Assembly: GCA_003223065.1 (NCBI GenBank)
Contig: QHXU01000002.1
Coordinates: 1-25,339 of the forward strand
Reading direction: 5' to 3'
DNA from: Acidobacteriota bacterium
Lineage (GTDB): Bacteria > Acidobacteriota > Terriglobia > Bryobacterales > Bryobacteraceae
DNA length: 25,339 bases
The notes under the pieces are model-generated. The model worked only from the letters and a program-made list of their open reading frames with translations. It searched no databases and had not been told where the DNA came from. The number at the start of each line of letters is the position of its first letter. The first letter of the stretch is position 1. Below are positions 6,896 through 13,954 of this stretch, one piece after another. Both the position numbers and the translations under genes were made by a program.

Positions 6896-9310
6896 ATGCA
6901 AACTCTTCTTGCCGACCTTCGCTACGGGCTCCGCCTGCTGCGGCAAGCTCCCGGATTCACCGCGATTGCCATCTGCGCCCTGGCGCTTGGAATCGGGGCA
7001 AATACCGCCATCTTCTCAACTGTGGACTCGGTTTTGCTTCGCGCGCTGCCGTACGAAGACCCCGACCGGCTGGTAATGGTCTGGGAGGATGCGAGCTTCG
7101 CGAGCTTTCCGAAGAACACTCCAGCCGTGGCTAACTACATCGACTGGAAGAACCAGAACCACGTTTTTACCGGCATGGCGGCAACGCGCGGCCGCGCGGC
7201 CAACCTCACTGAGGACGGCGTGCCGGAACAGGTATTCGGCCGGGGCGTTACAGCGGACTTTTTCTCCGTCCTCGGAGTCCGCCCGATTTTGGGCCGCGTA
7301 TTTACCGAAGATGAAGACCGGACGGGTGCGCCCGTGGTGCTGATCAGTTACGGACTTTGGCAGCGGCGATATCTGGGCGATCCGGCCCTGGTCGGGAAGC
7401 CGATCCTCATGGACGGCCAGAAGCAGACCGTCATCGGTGTATTGCCGCGCGACTTCGTCTTTCGCGACCGCGACATCGATTACTGGACGCCCATTAACTT
7501 CACGGCGGCCAATCTGTCGAACCGCGGGTCGCATTATCTTAACGTTGTCGCGCGGTTGAAGCCGGGCGTAACGCTGGAGCGCGCCCGCGAAGAGATGCGC
7601 GCCATAGCGAAGCGGCTGGAACAGCAGTACCACGAAAATTATCGCCTTGGCGCCGTCGTGTTTCCAATACGCGAGGATCTGGTGGGTAACACGCGCCTGG
7701 CGTTGTGGGTCCTGATGGCGGCAGCGGGCTGCGTGCTTCTGATCGCATGCGCCAATTTAGCCAGCCTGCTGCTCGCGCGCGCGGTGGCCCGGCAGCGCGA
7801 GATGGCCGTGCGGGCGGCATTGGGGGCCGGCCGTGGAAGATTGGTACGGCAGATGGTGACCGAAGGCACGCTGCTCGCGGTCGCGGGCGGCGGGTTAGGA
7901 CTCGCGGCTGCAAAGGCGGGGATGAAGATGTTGGCGCAGTTGGTGCCGGAGGGTTTGCCGGGAACTTCGGCGCCCGGGATCAACGGACGCCTGCTCGTCT
8001 TCACGCTGGCGCTGTCGCTCCTGACCGGATTGCTGTTCAGCATCGTTCCGGCCGTGCAGGCGGCGCGGGCTTCGCTCAATGACGCGTTGAAGCAAGGCGG
8101 GCGCGGCGGCATCGGCGGAAGGGGCCGCAGCGTGCGCGACGTCCTGGTAGTGCTCGAAGTCGCTGCGGCGTTGGTGTTGCTTGTAGGCGCCGGCCTCCTG
8201 CTCGAGACGCTGGCGAAGCTGCGCGCCATCGACATCGGCTTCCGCTCGGATCATCTTTTGACCATGCGCACCGTGCTTCCCCGCCCCAAGTACGCGGACC
8301 CGGCGCTGCGTATGTCTTATTTCGACCGCGTGATAGATGGCGTCCGCGTGCTCCCAGGCGTCGAAAGCGCCGCATTCGCGTCTACATTGCCATTCCTAAG
8401 CATCGGCAACACCCAGGGTTTCCAAATCGAAGGACGCCAGGCCGATCCGGACGGACCGGCGCAGGACGCGCTGTACCGCGTCGCGACCAACGGCTATCTG
8501 CACACGCTCGGCGTCCGGCTGATCGAGGGCCGGCTGTACGACTCGAGCGACGGAGCCAACTCGCCGCCGGTCGTCATCATCAACCAGACGTTCGCCAAAC
8601 GCTACTGGCCGAAAGAGAGCCCTCTGGGGCATCGGGTTTCAACCAGCTGGCCGGCCGGGACATGGCGCACGATCGTCGGCGTCGTGGCGGACGTCCACGA
8701 GCGCGGCTACGAGCTGGAGATGAAGCCCGGCGTCTATCTGCCTTACGCACAGGTCCAGGATACGTGGGCCGTTCCCCAGAACCTGGTGGTGCGCGTACAG
8801 GGCGACCCGCTGGCGCTTGCAAGCGCTGTGCGCCGCGCAATCGCAAGCGTGGATCCGGAGCAGCCGGTGGCGGCCGTGCGCACGATGGACGATATCATCG
8901 ACCTCGGTGTGGCGGACCGCAAGCAACAAATGACACTGCTCGGCGCTTTCGCGGGATTGGCTTTGCTGCTGGCCTCGATCGGGCTGTACGGCGTGCTGTC
9001 CTACGCGGTCACTCAACGGAGCCGCGAGATCGGGCTGCGGATGGCTCTCGGCGCCAGTGCGTCGACGGTGATCCGGCTGGTCGCGGGACGCGGCCTGGGA
9101 CTGACCGCCGCGGGCCTCGCGTTAGGGCTCTCAATGGCTTGGGCCGCGACGCGCGTCATGAAGAATCTGCTCTATGGCGTAGCCGCGACCGACCCCGCGA
9201 CGTTCACCGGCGTCGTGGTGTTGCTTGGTGCAATCGCGCTGGTCGCGTGTTGGCTCCCCGCCAGGCGCGCGGCGCGCGTCGATCCGATCGTCGTGCTGCG
9301 GGAGGAGTAG
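6896..9310 (+). CDS. ADOP-type duplicated MacB/FtsX-like permease 1
   Basis: This 804-residue permease contains two MacB-like halves. Each half has an N-terminal helix, a periplasmic core domain and an FtsX domain. Helix 1 is near 20-42 (ALALGIGANTAIFS), the first FtsX block near 265-400 with the coupling-type sequence REMAVRAALGAGRGRLVRQ, the second-half helix near 412-436, and the last FtsX block near 680-804 with REIGLRMALGAS and the typical end RRAARVDPIVVLREE. MacB relatives work with an ATPase as mechanotransmitters; no ATPase gene is visible here, hence 'orphan'. It lacks the N-terminal prefix domain seen in ADOP 2 and 4 and has no adjacent PadR. It is divergent from the caspase operon, and no strong Shine-Dalgarno precedes its ATG. 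The substrate is unknown. Confidence 0.92.
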   Translation: MQTLLADLRYGLRLLRQAPGFTAIAICALALGIGANTAIFSTVDSVLLRALPYEDPDRLVMVWEDASFASFPKNTPAVANYIDWKNQNHVFTGMAATRGRAANLTEDGVPEQVFGRGVTADFFSVLGVRPILGRVFTEDEDRTGAPVVLISYGLWQRRYLGDPALVGKPILMDGQKQTVIGVLPRDFVFRDRDIDYWTPINFTAANLSNRGSHYLNVVARLKPGVTLERAREEMRAIAKRLEQQYHENYRLGAVVFPIREDLVGNTRLALWVLMAAAGCVLLIACANLASLLLARAVARQREMAVRAALGAGRGRLVRQMVTEGTLLAVAGGGLGLAAAKAGMKMLAQLVPEGLPGTSAPGINGRLLVFTLALSLLTGLLFSIVPAVQAARASLNDALKQGGRGGIGGRGRSVRDVLVVLEVAAALVLLVGAGLLLETLAKLRAIDIGFRSDHLLTMRTVLPRPKYADPALRMSYFDRVIDGVRVLPGVESAAFASTLPFLSIGNTQGFQIEGRQADPDGPAQDALYRVATNGYLHTLGVRLIEGRLYDSSDGANSPPVVIINQTFAKRYWPKESPLGHRVSTSWPAGTWRTIVGVVADVHERGYELEMKPGVYLPYAQVQDTWAVPQNLVVRVQGDPLALASAVRRAIASVDPEQPVAAVRTMDDIIDLGVADRKQQMTLLGAFAGLALLLASIGLYGVLSYAVTQRSREIGLRMALGASASTVIRLVAGRGLGLTAAGLALGLSMAWAATRVMKNLLYGVAATDPATFTGVVVLLGAIALVACWLPARRAARVDPIVVLREE

Positions 9311-9372
9311 CCTCGCCTGCCTACGGCGATCGCCCTATGGACCCTTCCGGCCCGATTGCCGATTCCTGGATC

Positions 9373-9378
9373 GGGAGA
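9373..9378 (+). promoter_or_regulatory. Shine-Dalgarno that decides the start at 9386
   Basis: GGGAGA lies seven bases before the ATG at 9386 and selects it over an in-frame TTG at 9356 that has no such site. Confidence 0.55.
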
Positions 9379-9385
9379 TTTGCGC

Positions 9386-9826
9386 ATGCGCTTCGGGCCG
9401 GAGATCCTTCGAGGAGTCAGGGTGGCGGCGATACTGTTCGCCGCGATCCTCGCCGGCATCGCGGGATATCGGATGCTGCATGTGACCGAGTCGCGGCCAG
9501 CCCCGCCACCGGCGCCGGCGGCATCAGTGATCGTAGTGCCGCCGGACCGGGCTCCGGCGGCTCGAGTTCACCGCATCGTGCGCAAGCCGCCGGTGGTCAA
9601 GACCGTGAAACGCGAAGAGCCCCCACCAGCCGTCTCCGCGCCCGTCACAGTTGCGGACCGCGTTACGGAACCCAGCGTCAACTCCCAACTCGCTTCCGCT
9701 CCGAATCCGCCAAAGACAATGGAAAAGCCGGAGCCTCGCCGCAAGCGAGTGATCAAAGCGCTCGGGCGCTTCCTGCACATCGGCGAAAAGAAAGAAGTGC
9801 AGCCCGAGACAGTTCGGCAACCATAA
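9386..9826 (+). CDS. Small single-pass membrane protein with proline-rich, basic tail
   Basis: This 146-residue protein is not recognised as a named family. A hydrophobic helix at about residues 11-29 (VRVAAILFAAILAGIAGY) is followed by a long Pro/Ala/Val-rich segment and a basic C-terminal part (EPRRKRVIKALGRFLHIGEKK). The layout resembles a TonB-like or bitopic linker protein with a short cytoplasmic N-terminus and an extended periplasmic region, but no TonB C-terminal domain is present. The start at ATG 9386 is supported by GGGAGA seven bases upstream. It follows ADOP 1 by 75 bases on the same strand with no visible terminator between, so it may be co-transcribed. The low-complexity composition means the call that it is a real gene rests on the start signal, the single helix and codon frame, and is moderate. 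Confidence 0.6.
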   Translation: MRFGPEILRGVRVAAILFAAILAGIAGYRMLHVTESRPAPPPAPAASVIVVPPDRAPAARVHRIVRKPPVVKTVKREEPPPAVSAPVTVADRVTEPSVNSQLASAPNPPKTMEKPEPRRKRVIKALGRFLHIGEKKEVQPETVRQP

Positions 9827-9915
9827 TCCGTATCCGTCCGCGTTTCTTCCGCGGGATAGGACACAGCCCGAAGGGGTTTCGGAGACGCCCTGATCCTGCG
9901 TAGGCTCCCCATGCC

Positions 9916-9944
9916 TTGATTCATTCAACGCAGCGTTGTAGACT
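9916..9944 (+). promoter_or_regulatory. Sigma-70-like promoter of the sulfur operon
   Basis: TTGATT (9916-9921) and TAGACT (9939-9944) are separated by exactly 17 bases. The -10 ends only nine bases before the ATG at 9954, and no Shine-Dalgarno is present, so transcription would begin about three bases before the start codon and the message may be nearly leaderless. The match is by eye and untested. Confidence 0.5.
9926..9938 (+). promoter_or_regulatory. Palindrome in the promoter spacer, putative operator
   Basis: CAACGCAGCGTTG is a perfect 6-bp inverted repeat around one central base. It fills the 3' part of the -35/-10 spacer and abuts the -10, a classic repressor position. Related bigR-type operons are repressed by an ArsR-family persulfide sensor; no such regulator is encoded in this window, so the cognate protein is unknown. 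Confidence 0.45.
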
Positions 9945-9953
9945 AAGCCACTT

Positions 9954-10511
9954 ATGCCGGCTTTCCTCTCTGCCCCATGGCCGTGGTACGTCGCCGGTCC
10001 GGTGATCGGATTGTTCGTGCCTGCGCTCTTGATTGTCGGCAACCGGATGTTTGGCGTTTCCAGCAACCTTCGACATCTATGCTCAGCGCTCATGCCCGGC
10101 CAAGTTGAGTATTTTCGTTACGACTGGAAGCGAACCGGCCTTTGGAATCTGATTTTCGTGGCGGGAACCGCGGTGGGCGGCTTCCTGGTTTCGCAATGGG
10201 GAGGATCTCACAAAATCGAGATCTCCGAACAGACCAGGCTCGCGCTGACGGGACTCGGCATTCACGACTTCTCCGGGCTCGCGCCGCGCGAGGTGTTCAT
10301 GTGGTCCGCGCTGCTTACACCGAAGGGATTCGTCTCGGTCGTTCTGGGCGGTTTTCTCGTCGGCTTCGGCACCGCTTATGCCGGAGGGTGTACTTCCGGT
10401 CATGCGATCTCGGGGCTTGCGGACCTGCAGTTACCGTCGTTGATCGCCGTCGTGGGCTTCTTCGCCGGCGGTCTGCTGGCAACACATTTTATTCTTCCGC
10501 TGATTTTTTGA
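9954..10511 (+). CDS. YeeE/YedE family membrane protein (sulfur-compound transport), first half
   Basis: This 185-residue integral membrane protein has about four to five hydrophobic helices and the family hallmark GGCTSGH (Cys146), plus a conserved Cys43 in LRHLCSALMP. YeeE/YedE proteins move thiosulfate or other sulfur species through a cysteine relay, as in TsuA. The opening PWPWYVAGPVIGL is typical of the family N-terminus, which supports the ATG at 9954 although no Shine-Dalgarno is seen. It is followed after six bases by a second, shorter YeeE-like gene and then a persulfide dioxygenase fusion. This trio matches the pmpA-pmpB-blh order known from bigR-type sulfide-detoxification operons. 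The transported species here is inferred, not shown. Confidence 0.88.
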   Translation: MPAFLSAPWPWYVAGPVIGLFVPALLIVGNRMFGVSSNLRHLCSALMPGQVEYFRYDWKRTGLWNLIFVAGTAVGGFLVSQWGGSHKIEISEQTRLALTGLGIHDFSGLAPREVFMWSALLTPKGFVSVVLGGFLVGFGTAYAGGCTSGHAISGLADLQLPSLIAVVGFFAGGLLATHFILPLIF

Positions 10512-10517
10512 ATATCC

Positions 10518-10988
10518 ATGTCCACGGCGCCGGCCAAAGCCGATCACGATACTACACGGAGCCGCGGGTCCGCCACTTGGCTTGCCTATCTTTTTCTCGG
10601 CATTTGCTTTGGGATTACGCTGACGCAGTCTGAGGTCCTTTCGTGGTTTCGCATCCAGGAGATGTTCCGCTTCCAATCTCTCCGAATGTACGAGATCATC
10701 GCGTCCGCTATAGCGGTCGCGGCCGTTTCAGTCACATTAATCAAGAAGCTGGGACTAAAGACCGTCTCAGGCGAGCCGATCGCGATTTCGCCTAAGACGA
10801 TGGGGCTGGGCGTTCGCTACGCGGCCGGCGGCACGATCTTCGGCCTCGGCTGGGCGCTCGCCGGAGCCTGCCCGGGACCGATGTTCGCGCTCGTGGGGAA
10901 TGGCGTTTCCGTCATGATCGTAGCAATCGGCAGCGCGCTGGCCGGAACCTGGCTGTACGGACTGCTGCGGCCAAGACTGCCGCATTGA
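10518..10988 (+). CDS. YeeE/YedE-like membrane protein (DUF6691-type), second half
   Basis: This 156-residue protein has about four hydrophobic helices (near 21-38, 58-75, 98-116, 122-150) and the motif GACPGPMFALVG with Cys118, the counterpart of the GGCTSGH motif in the upstream gene. The pair probably forms one transport unit, equal to the two halves of a longer YeeE protein. The gene starts six bases after the upstream stop. Paired small YeeE proteins next to a persulfide dioxygenase are known from sulfide-responsive operons, so import or export of a sulfur intermediate such as sulfite or thiosulfate is likely; direction and substrate are open. Confidence 0.85.
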   Translation: MSTAPAKADHDTTRSRGSATWLAYLFLGICFGITLTQSEVLSWFRIQEMFRFQSLRMYEIIASAIAVAAVSVTLIKKLGLKTVSGEPIAISPKTMGLGVRYAAGGTIFGLGWALAGACPGPMFALVGNGVSVMIVAIGSALAGTWLYGLLRPRLPH

Positions 10989-11010
10989 ACTGCAAACTCG
11001 AAAGATTTCT

Positions 11011-12411
11011 ATGATTCTCAAACAATACTACCTGGGCTGCCTGGCCCACGCCTCATATCTGCTCGGAGACGAGGCCAGTTCGACCGCCATCATCGTCGAC
11101 CCACAGCGCGACATTCAGCAGTACCTGGCCGACGCCGAAAAATTTGGTCTCCAGATCCGCCACGTCTTCCTGACCCATTTCCACGCCGACTTCGTCGCCG
11201 GCCATCTGGAACTACGCGATCGTTGCGGCGCGGTCATCCATCTCGGCTCCCGCGCCCAGGCAGAATATGCCTTCGTCGCGATGAAAGACGGCGACACCCT
11301 CGACTTCCCGGGACTGCGCCTGCAAGTCCTCGAAACGCCGGGCCACACCATCGAGTCGATCTCGATCCTGGTATTCGATCTCCGGAAGGACCCGGCAAAA
11401 CCTCACGCCGTCCTCACCGGCGACACTCTGTTTATCGGCGACGTCGGCCGCCCGGACCTGCGCGCTTCACTCGGGTGGACAGCCAACGACCTCGGCGCAC
11501 ACCTCTACGACTCGCTCCACAACAAACTCCTGACTCTTCCCGACGAGACCCTCGTCTACCCAGCCCATGGAGCCGGCTCCCTCTGCGGAAAGCAGCTTTC
11601 CTCCGACACGGTCTCTTCGCTGGGAGATCAGAGGCGTTTAAACTACGCCCTGCAGCCCATGACAAAGGAGGAATTCATTCGTCTTGTGACGGCGGACCAA
11701 CCCGACGCTCCGCCGTACTTCACCTATGACGCCATCCTCAACACGCGGGAGCGCGCCACGTTGGACAAGAATCTCGAACAGGTTCTCCATCCCATCGATC
11801 TCTCCGAAGTGCTACGGATGGGAAATGCCGGGGCTCAAATTCTGGACGTCCGCGATCCCGGTGAGTACGCCAAGGGCCACCTGGCCGGAAGCATTAACGT
11901 TGGACTCGGAGGACAATACGCGACATGGGCGGGGACGGTGCTCGACCGTTCCAGGCCCATCGTGATCATCGCTGAGCCGGGCCGCGAGCAGGAAGCCGCT
12001 ATGCGCTTGGGCCGTATCGGTTTTGATCACGTCACAGGATACCTGCGCGAAGGCATGGAAGCGCTCGCCGGACGAGCGGACTTACTGTGGCCCACCGAGC
12101 GCGTGAGCGCCCCCATGGTGGCAGAGGAATTGGCGAGCGCGGATCCGCCGCTGGTGCTGGATGTCAGAAATCCGCGCGAGTGGGCGGCCAAGCATATTAA
12201 GGGCAGCCTGAATATTCCGCTCAATCATTTGCAGGAGCGCATCGCCGAAATTCCGCGCGACCGCCGCATTGCCGTCCATTGCGCGGGCGGCTACCGCTCT
12301 TCGATCGCCGCCAGCATCCTGCATCAATATGGGATCACCCATTTGATCGAGATGGCCGGCGGCCTCGCCGCGTGGGATGCCGCACAACTGCCGGTGGTTT
12401 CGCAAGTCTGA
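11011..12411 (+). CDS. Persulfide dioxygenase-rhodanese fusion (Blh/CstB-like)
   Basis: This 466-residue cytosolic protein has an N-terminal metallo-beta-lactamase domain (about 1-245) with THFHAD (His56, His58, Asp60), ETPGHT (His112), TGDTLFIGDVGR (Asp138) and PAHG (His186). ETHE1-type persulfide dioxygenases hold iron through the equivalents of His56, His112 and Asp138. Two rhodanese-like domains follow. The first (about 262-360) has IIAEPGRE where the active loop should be and lacks the cysteine. The second (about 365-463) has VHCAGGYRS with Cys424. This order, dioxygenase, pseudo-rhodanese, active rhodanese, is that of CstB, which turns persulfide into thiosulfate. With the two YeeE proteins it forms a sulfide/persulfide detoxification operon. 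No sulfide:quinone reductase is seen nearby. Confidence 0.92.
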   Translation: MILKQYYLGCLAHASYLLGDEASSTAIIVDPQRDIQQYLADAEKFGLQIRHVFLTHFHADFVAGHLELRDRCGAVIHLGSRAQAEYAFVAMKDGDTLDFPGLRLQVLETPGHTIESISILVFDLRKDPAKPHAVLTGDTLFIGDVGRPDLRASLGWTANDLGAHLYDSLHNKLLTLPDETLVYPAHGAGSLCGKQLSSDTVSSLGDQRRLNYALQPMTKEEFIRLVTADQPDAPPYFTYDAILNTRERATLDKNLEQVLHPIDLSEVLRMGNAGAQILDVRDPGEYAKGHLAGSINVGLGGQYATWAGTVLDRSRPIVIIAEPGREQEAAMRLGRIGFDHVTGYLREGMEALAGRADLLWPTERVSAPMVAEELASADPPLVLDVRNPREWAAKHIKGSLNIPLNHLQERIAEIPRDRRIAVHCAGGYRSSIAASILHQYGITHLIEMAGGLAAWDAAQLPVVSQV

Positions 12412-12473
12412 CCGGCGTCCGCCCTCAGCTGCGAGTAGTAACTTGGGGCTGCCCTCCCGAAAGGCTCCCCCAT

Positions 12474-13790
12474 TCAGTCGCCGGAGATGTCCTTGTTGGT
12501 GTTGTCTTTCAGCATCGCTGTCGCAAGCAGCGAAATGATCGCGCAAGCGAGGATGAACATTGCGATCGGTGTGTCGGAGCGATAGCGGCTCAGCAACGAT
12601 GACGCGATCAGTGGGGCGGGACCGCCCGCAATCAGGGACGACAATTGATAGCCCAGCGACGCGCCACTATAGCGCAAACGTCCGGTGAAGGACTCCGCGA
12701 TGAGCGCGGCCTGAGGGCCGTACATTATGTCATGCGGCACCAGCGAGAGCACAATCGCGATCGCCACCAGAACCGGTGCTCTCGTGTCGAGCATCGCGAA
12801 ATAGGCAAAGCCGTAAACGCCAGTGAGGGCTGCGCCGAGCATGTACACTCGCTTGCGGCCGAAACGGTCGGACAAATGCCCAAAGAACGGAATCGAGAAA
12901 AATGAAATCATCGCGGCGGCGAGCACCGCTGTCAACAGAAGGTCACGGTGGAGACGCAACACCTCGGTGCCGTAGGCGAAAACGAACGCAGTGAACAGAT
13001 AGAACGGCGCTTGCTCGGCCATGCGGCATAGGGCGGTAAGGATGATCTCGCGGGGCTGGCGGCGGAGCACTTCAAGGACGGGCGCGCGCTCAATCCGGCG
13101 TTCCGCCACCAGCCGCCGGAAAACCGGCGTCTCCAGAATTCCCAATCGGATGTACAGGCCGACCACGATCAGAACGATGCTGAACAGGAACGGAACGCGC
13201 CAACCCCATGTCAGGAATTGCTCGCCCGACAACCCGCTCGCCGCGAGGACCGCGAGATTTGAGAGAAAAAGGCCGGCCGGTACGCCGAACTGCGGCCAGG
13301 ACGCGATGAAGCCGCGGTGACGGTTCGACTGCGCCCATTCCATCGAAAGAAGCACCGAGCCGCCCCACTCACCGCCCACGCCAATGCCCTGAATGAAGCG
13401 TAGAACCGTCAATATGATCGCGCCCCAAATCCCGATGCGTTCATAGCCGGGGACCAGCGCCACCAGGAACGTGGCGCTGCCCATCAGCAGCAGCGTCGCG
13501 ATCAATGCCGCCTTACGCCCCAGACGGTCGCCGTAGTGGCCGAAAATCGCCGCGCCGATCGGTCTCGCGAGAAAACCGACGGCGTACACGCCAAAGGCCT
13601 CCAACGTGCCGACAAACGGATCGGCGCGCGGAAAATAAAGCCGCGCAAATACCAGGCCGGTGACGGTGCTGTACAAGAAGAAGTCGTACCATTCGATCGC
13701 CGTCCCGATGGTGCCGGCCAGAATGGCGCGGCGGAGCTGCCGCCGATGCTCTGCTTCGTCAATGGCGCCGGTGCCCGGACTGACCGCCAT
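12474..13790 (-). CDS. MFS transporter, metabolite:H+ symporter (MHS) family
   Basis: This 438-residue protein has the twelve-helix pattern of the major facilitator superfamily. MHS signatures are EWYDFFLYS (33-41) in the first helix, GHYGDRLGRK (84-93) between helices 2 and 3, RFIQGIGVGGEWGGS before helix 5, and a second GHLSDRFGRKRVY near residue 300 at the start of the C-terminal half. Relatives (ProP, ShiA, KgtP, citrate and dicarboxylate carriers) import small organic acids or osmolytes with protons. The substrate cannot be picked from sequence. The gene stands alone, convergent with the sulfur operon and divergent from ADOP 2. The ATG at 13790 has no strong Shine-Dalgarno, but the next in-frame Met would remove part of helix 1 signals. 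Confidence 0.9.
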   Translation of the reverse strand: MAVSPGTGAIDEAEHRRQLRRAILAGTIGTAIEWYDFFLYSTVTGLVFARLYFPRADPFVGTLEAFGVYAVGFLARPIGAAIFGHYGDRLGRKAALIATLLLMGSATFLVALVPGYERIGIWGAIILTVLRFIQGIGVGGEWGGSVLLSMEWAQSNRHRGFIASWPQFGVPAGLFLSNLAVLAASGLSGEQFLTWGWRVPFLFSIVLIVVGLYIRLGILETPVFRRLVAERRIERAPVLEVLRRQPREIILTALCRMAEQAPFYLFTAFVFAYGTEVLRLHRDLLLTAVLAAAMISFFSIPFFGHLSDRFGRKRVYMLGAALTGVYGFAYFAMLDTRAPVLVAIAIVLSLVPHDIMYGPQAALIAESFTGRLRYSGASLGYQLSSLIAGGPAPLIASSLLSRYRSDTPIAMFILACAIISLLATAMLKDNTNKDISGD

Positions 13791-13821
13791 CTTGTCAGTC
13801 TATGCGGAAATCAGAATCGGC

Positions 13822-13839
13822 GGGAGCGAATCGGCTCCC
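13822..13839. repeat. GC-rich inverted repeat in the MFS/ADOP 2 divergent region
   Basis: GGGAGC-GAATCG-GCTCCC is a perfect 6-bp inverted repeat, 32 bases upstream of the MFS start codon. It could be an operator or a leader hairpin of the MFS gene. It lacks a T-tract on either strand. Confidence 0.3.
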
Positions 13840-13852
13840 CCAATCGAGACCA

Positions 13853-13881
13853 TAGACATTCTACATAAGGCACAGTAGAAT
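13853..13881 (+). promoter_or_regulatory. Sigma-70-like promoter of ADOP permease 2
   Basis: TAGACA (13853-13858) and TAGAAT (13876-13881) each match the consensus at five of six positions and are exactly 17 bases apart. The predicted leader is about 65 bases, ending in the AGGAGG site of the permease gene. Confidence 0.65.
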
Positions 13882-13889
13882 ATCTACAC
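13858..13889 (+). promoter_or_regulatory. Putative PadR-type operator over the ADOP 2 promoter
   Basis: ATTCTAC (13858-13864) and GTAGAAT (13875-13881) form a perfect 7-bp inverted repeat. A further half-site TCTACAC lies at 13883-13889. The first arm begins at the last -35 base and the second covers the -10. TTCTACA directly after the -35 is the same arrangement as in the padR promoter at 19853, so the same regulator may bind. This is inference from sequence likeness. Confidence 0.5.
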
Positions 13890-13954
13890 AATGACTCGCA
13901 GCCTCTCCTCGCGCGTGGAATTCCTTCGCACCTCGAGGATCTCCAGGAGGGACA

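Noticed and set aside
9838..9854. Hairpin CCGCG...CGCGG after the small membrane protein gene
   Set aside because: Only five pairs, a seven-base loop and no T-run; not a convincing terminator.
8662..9903. 413-codon plus-strand open frame across the ADOP 1 end and the small membrane protein
   Set aside because: Arg/Gly-rich, out-of-frame shadow of the ADOP 1 3' end; no domain, and it crosses a better supported gene.
12444..12470. Imperfect GC-rich hairpin between the convergent sulfur operon and MFS gene
   Set aside because: The stem has a mismatch and a bulge, and no T-tract follows on either strand, so I do not call a terminator.
12463..13842. 10-bp direct repeat GGCTCCCCCA at both ends of the MFS gene, as a possible target duplication
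   Set aside because: Too short and of a common composition here (a near copy occurs at 9903); no transposase or terminal inverted repeats.
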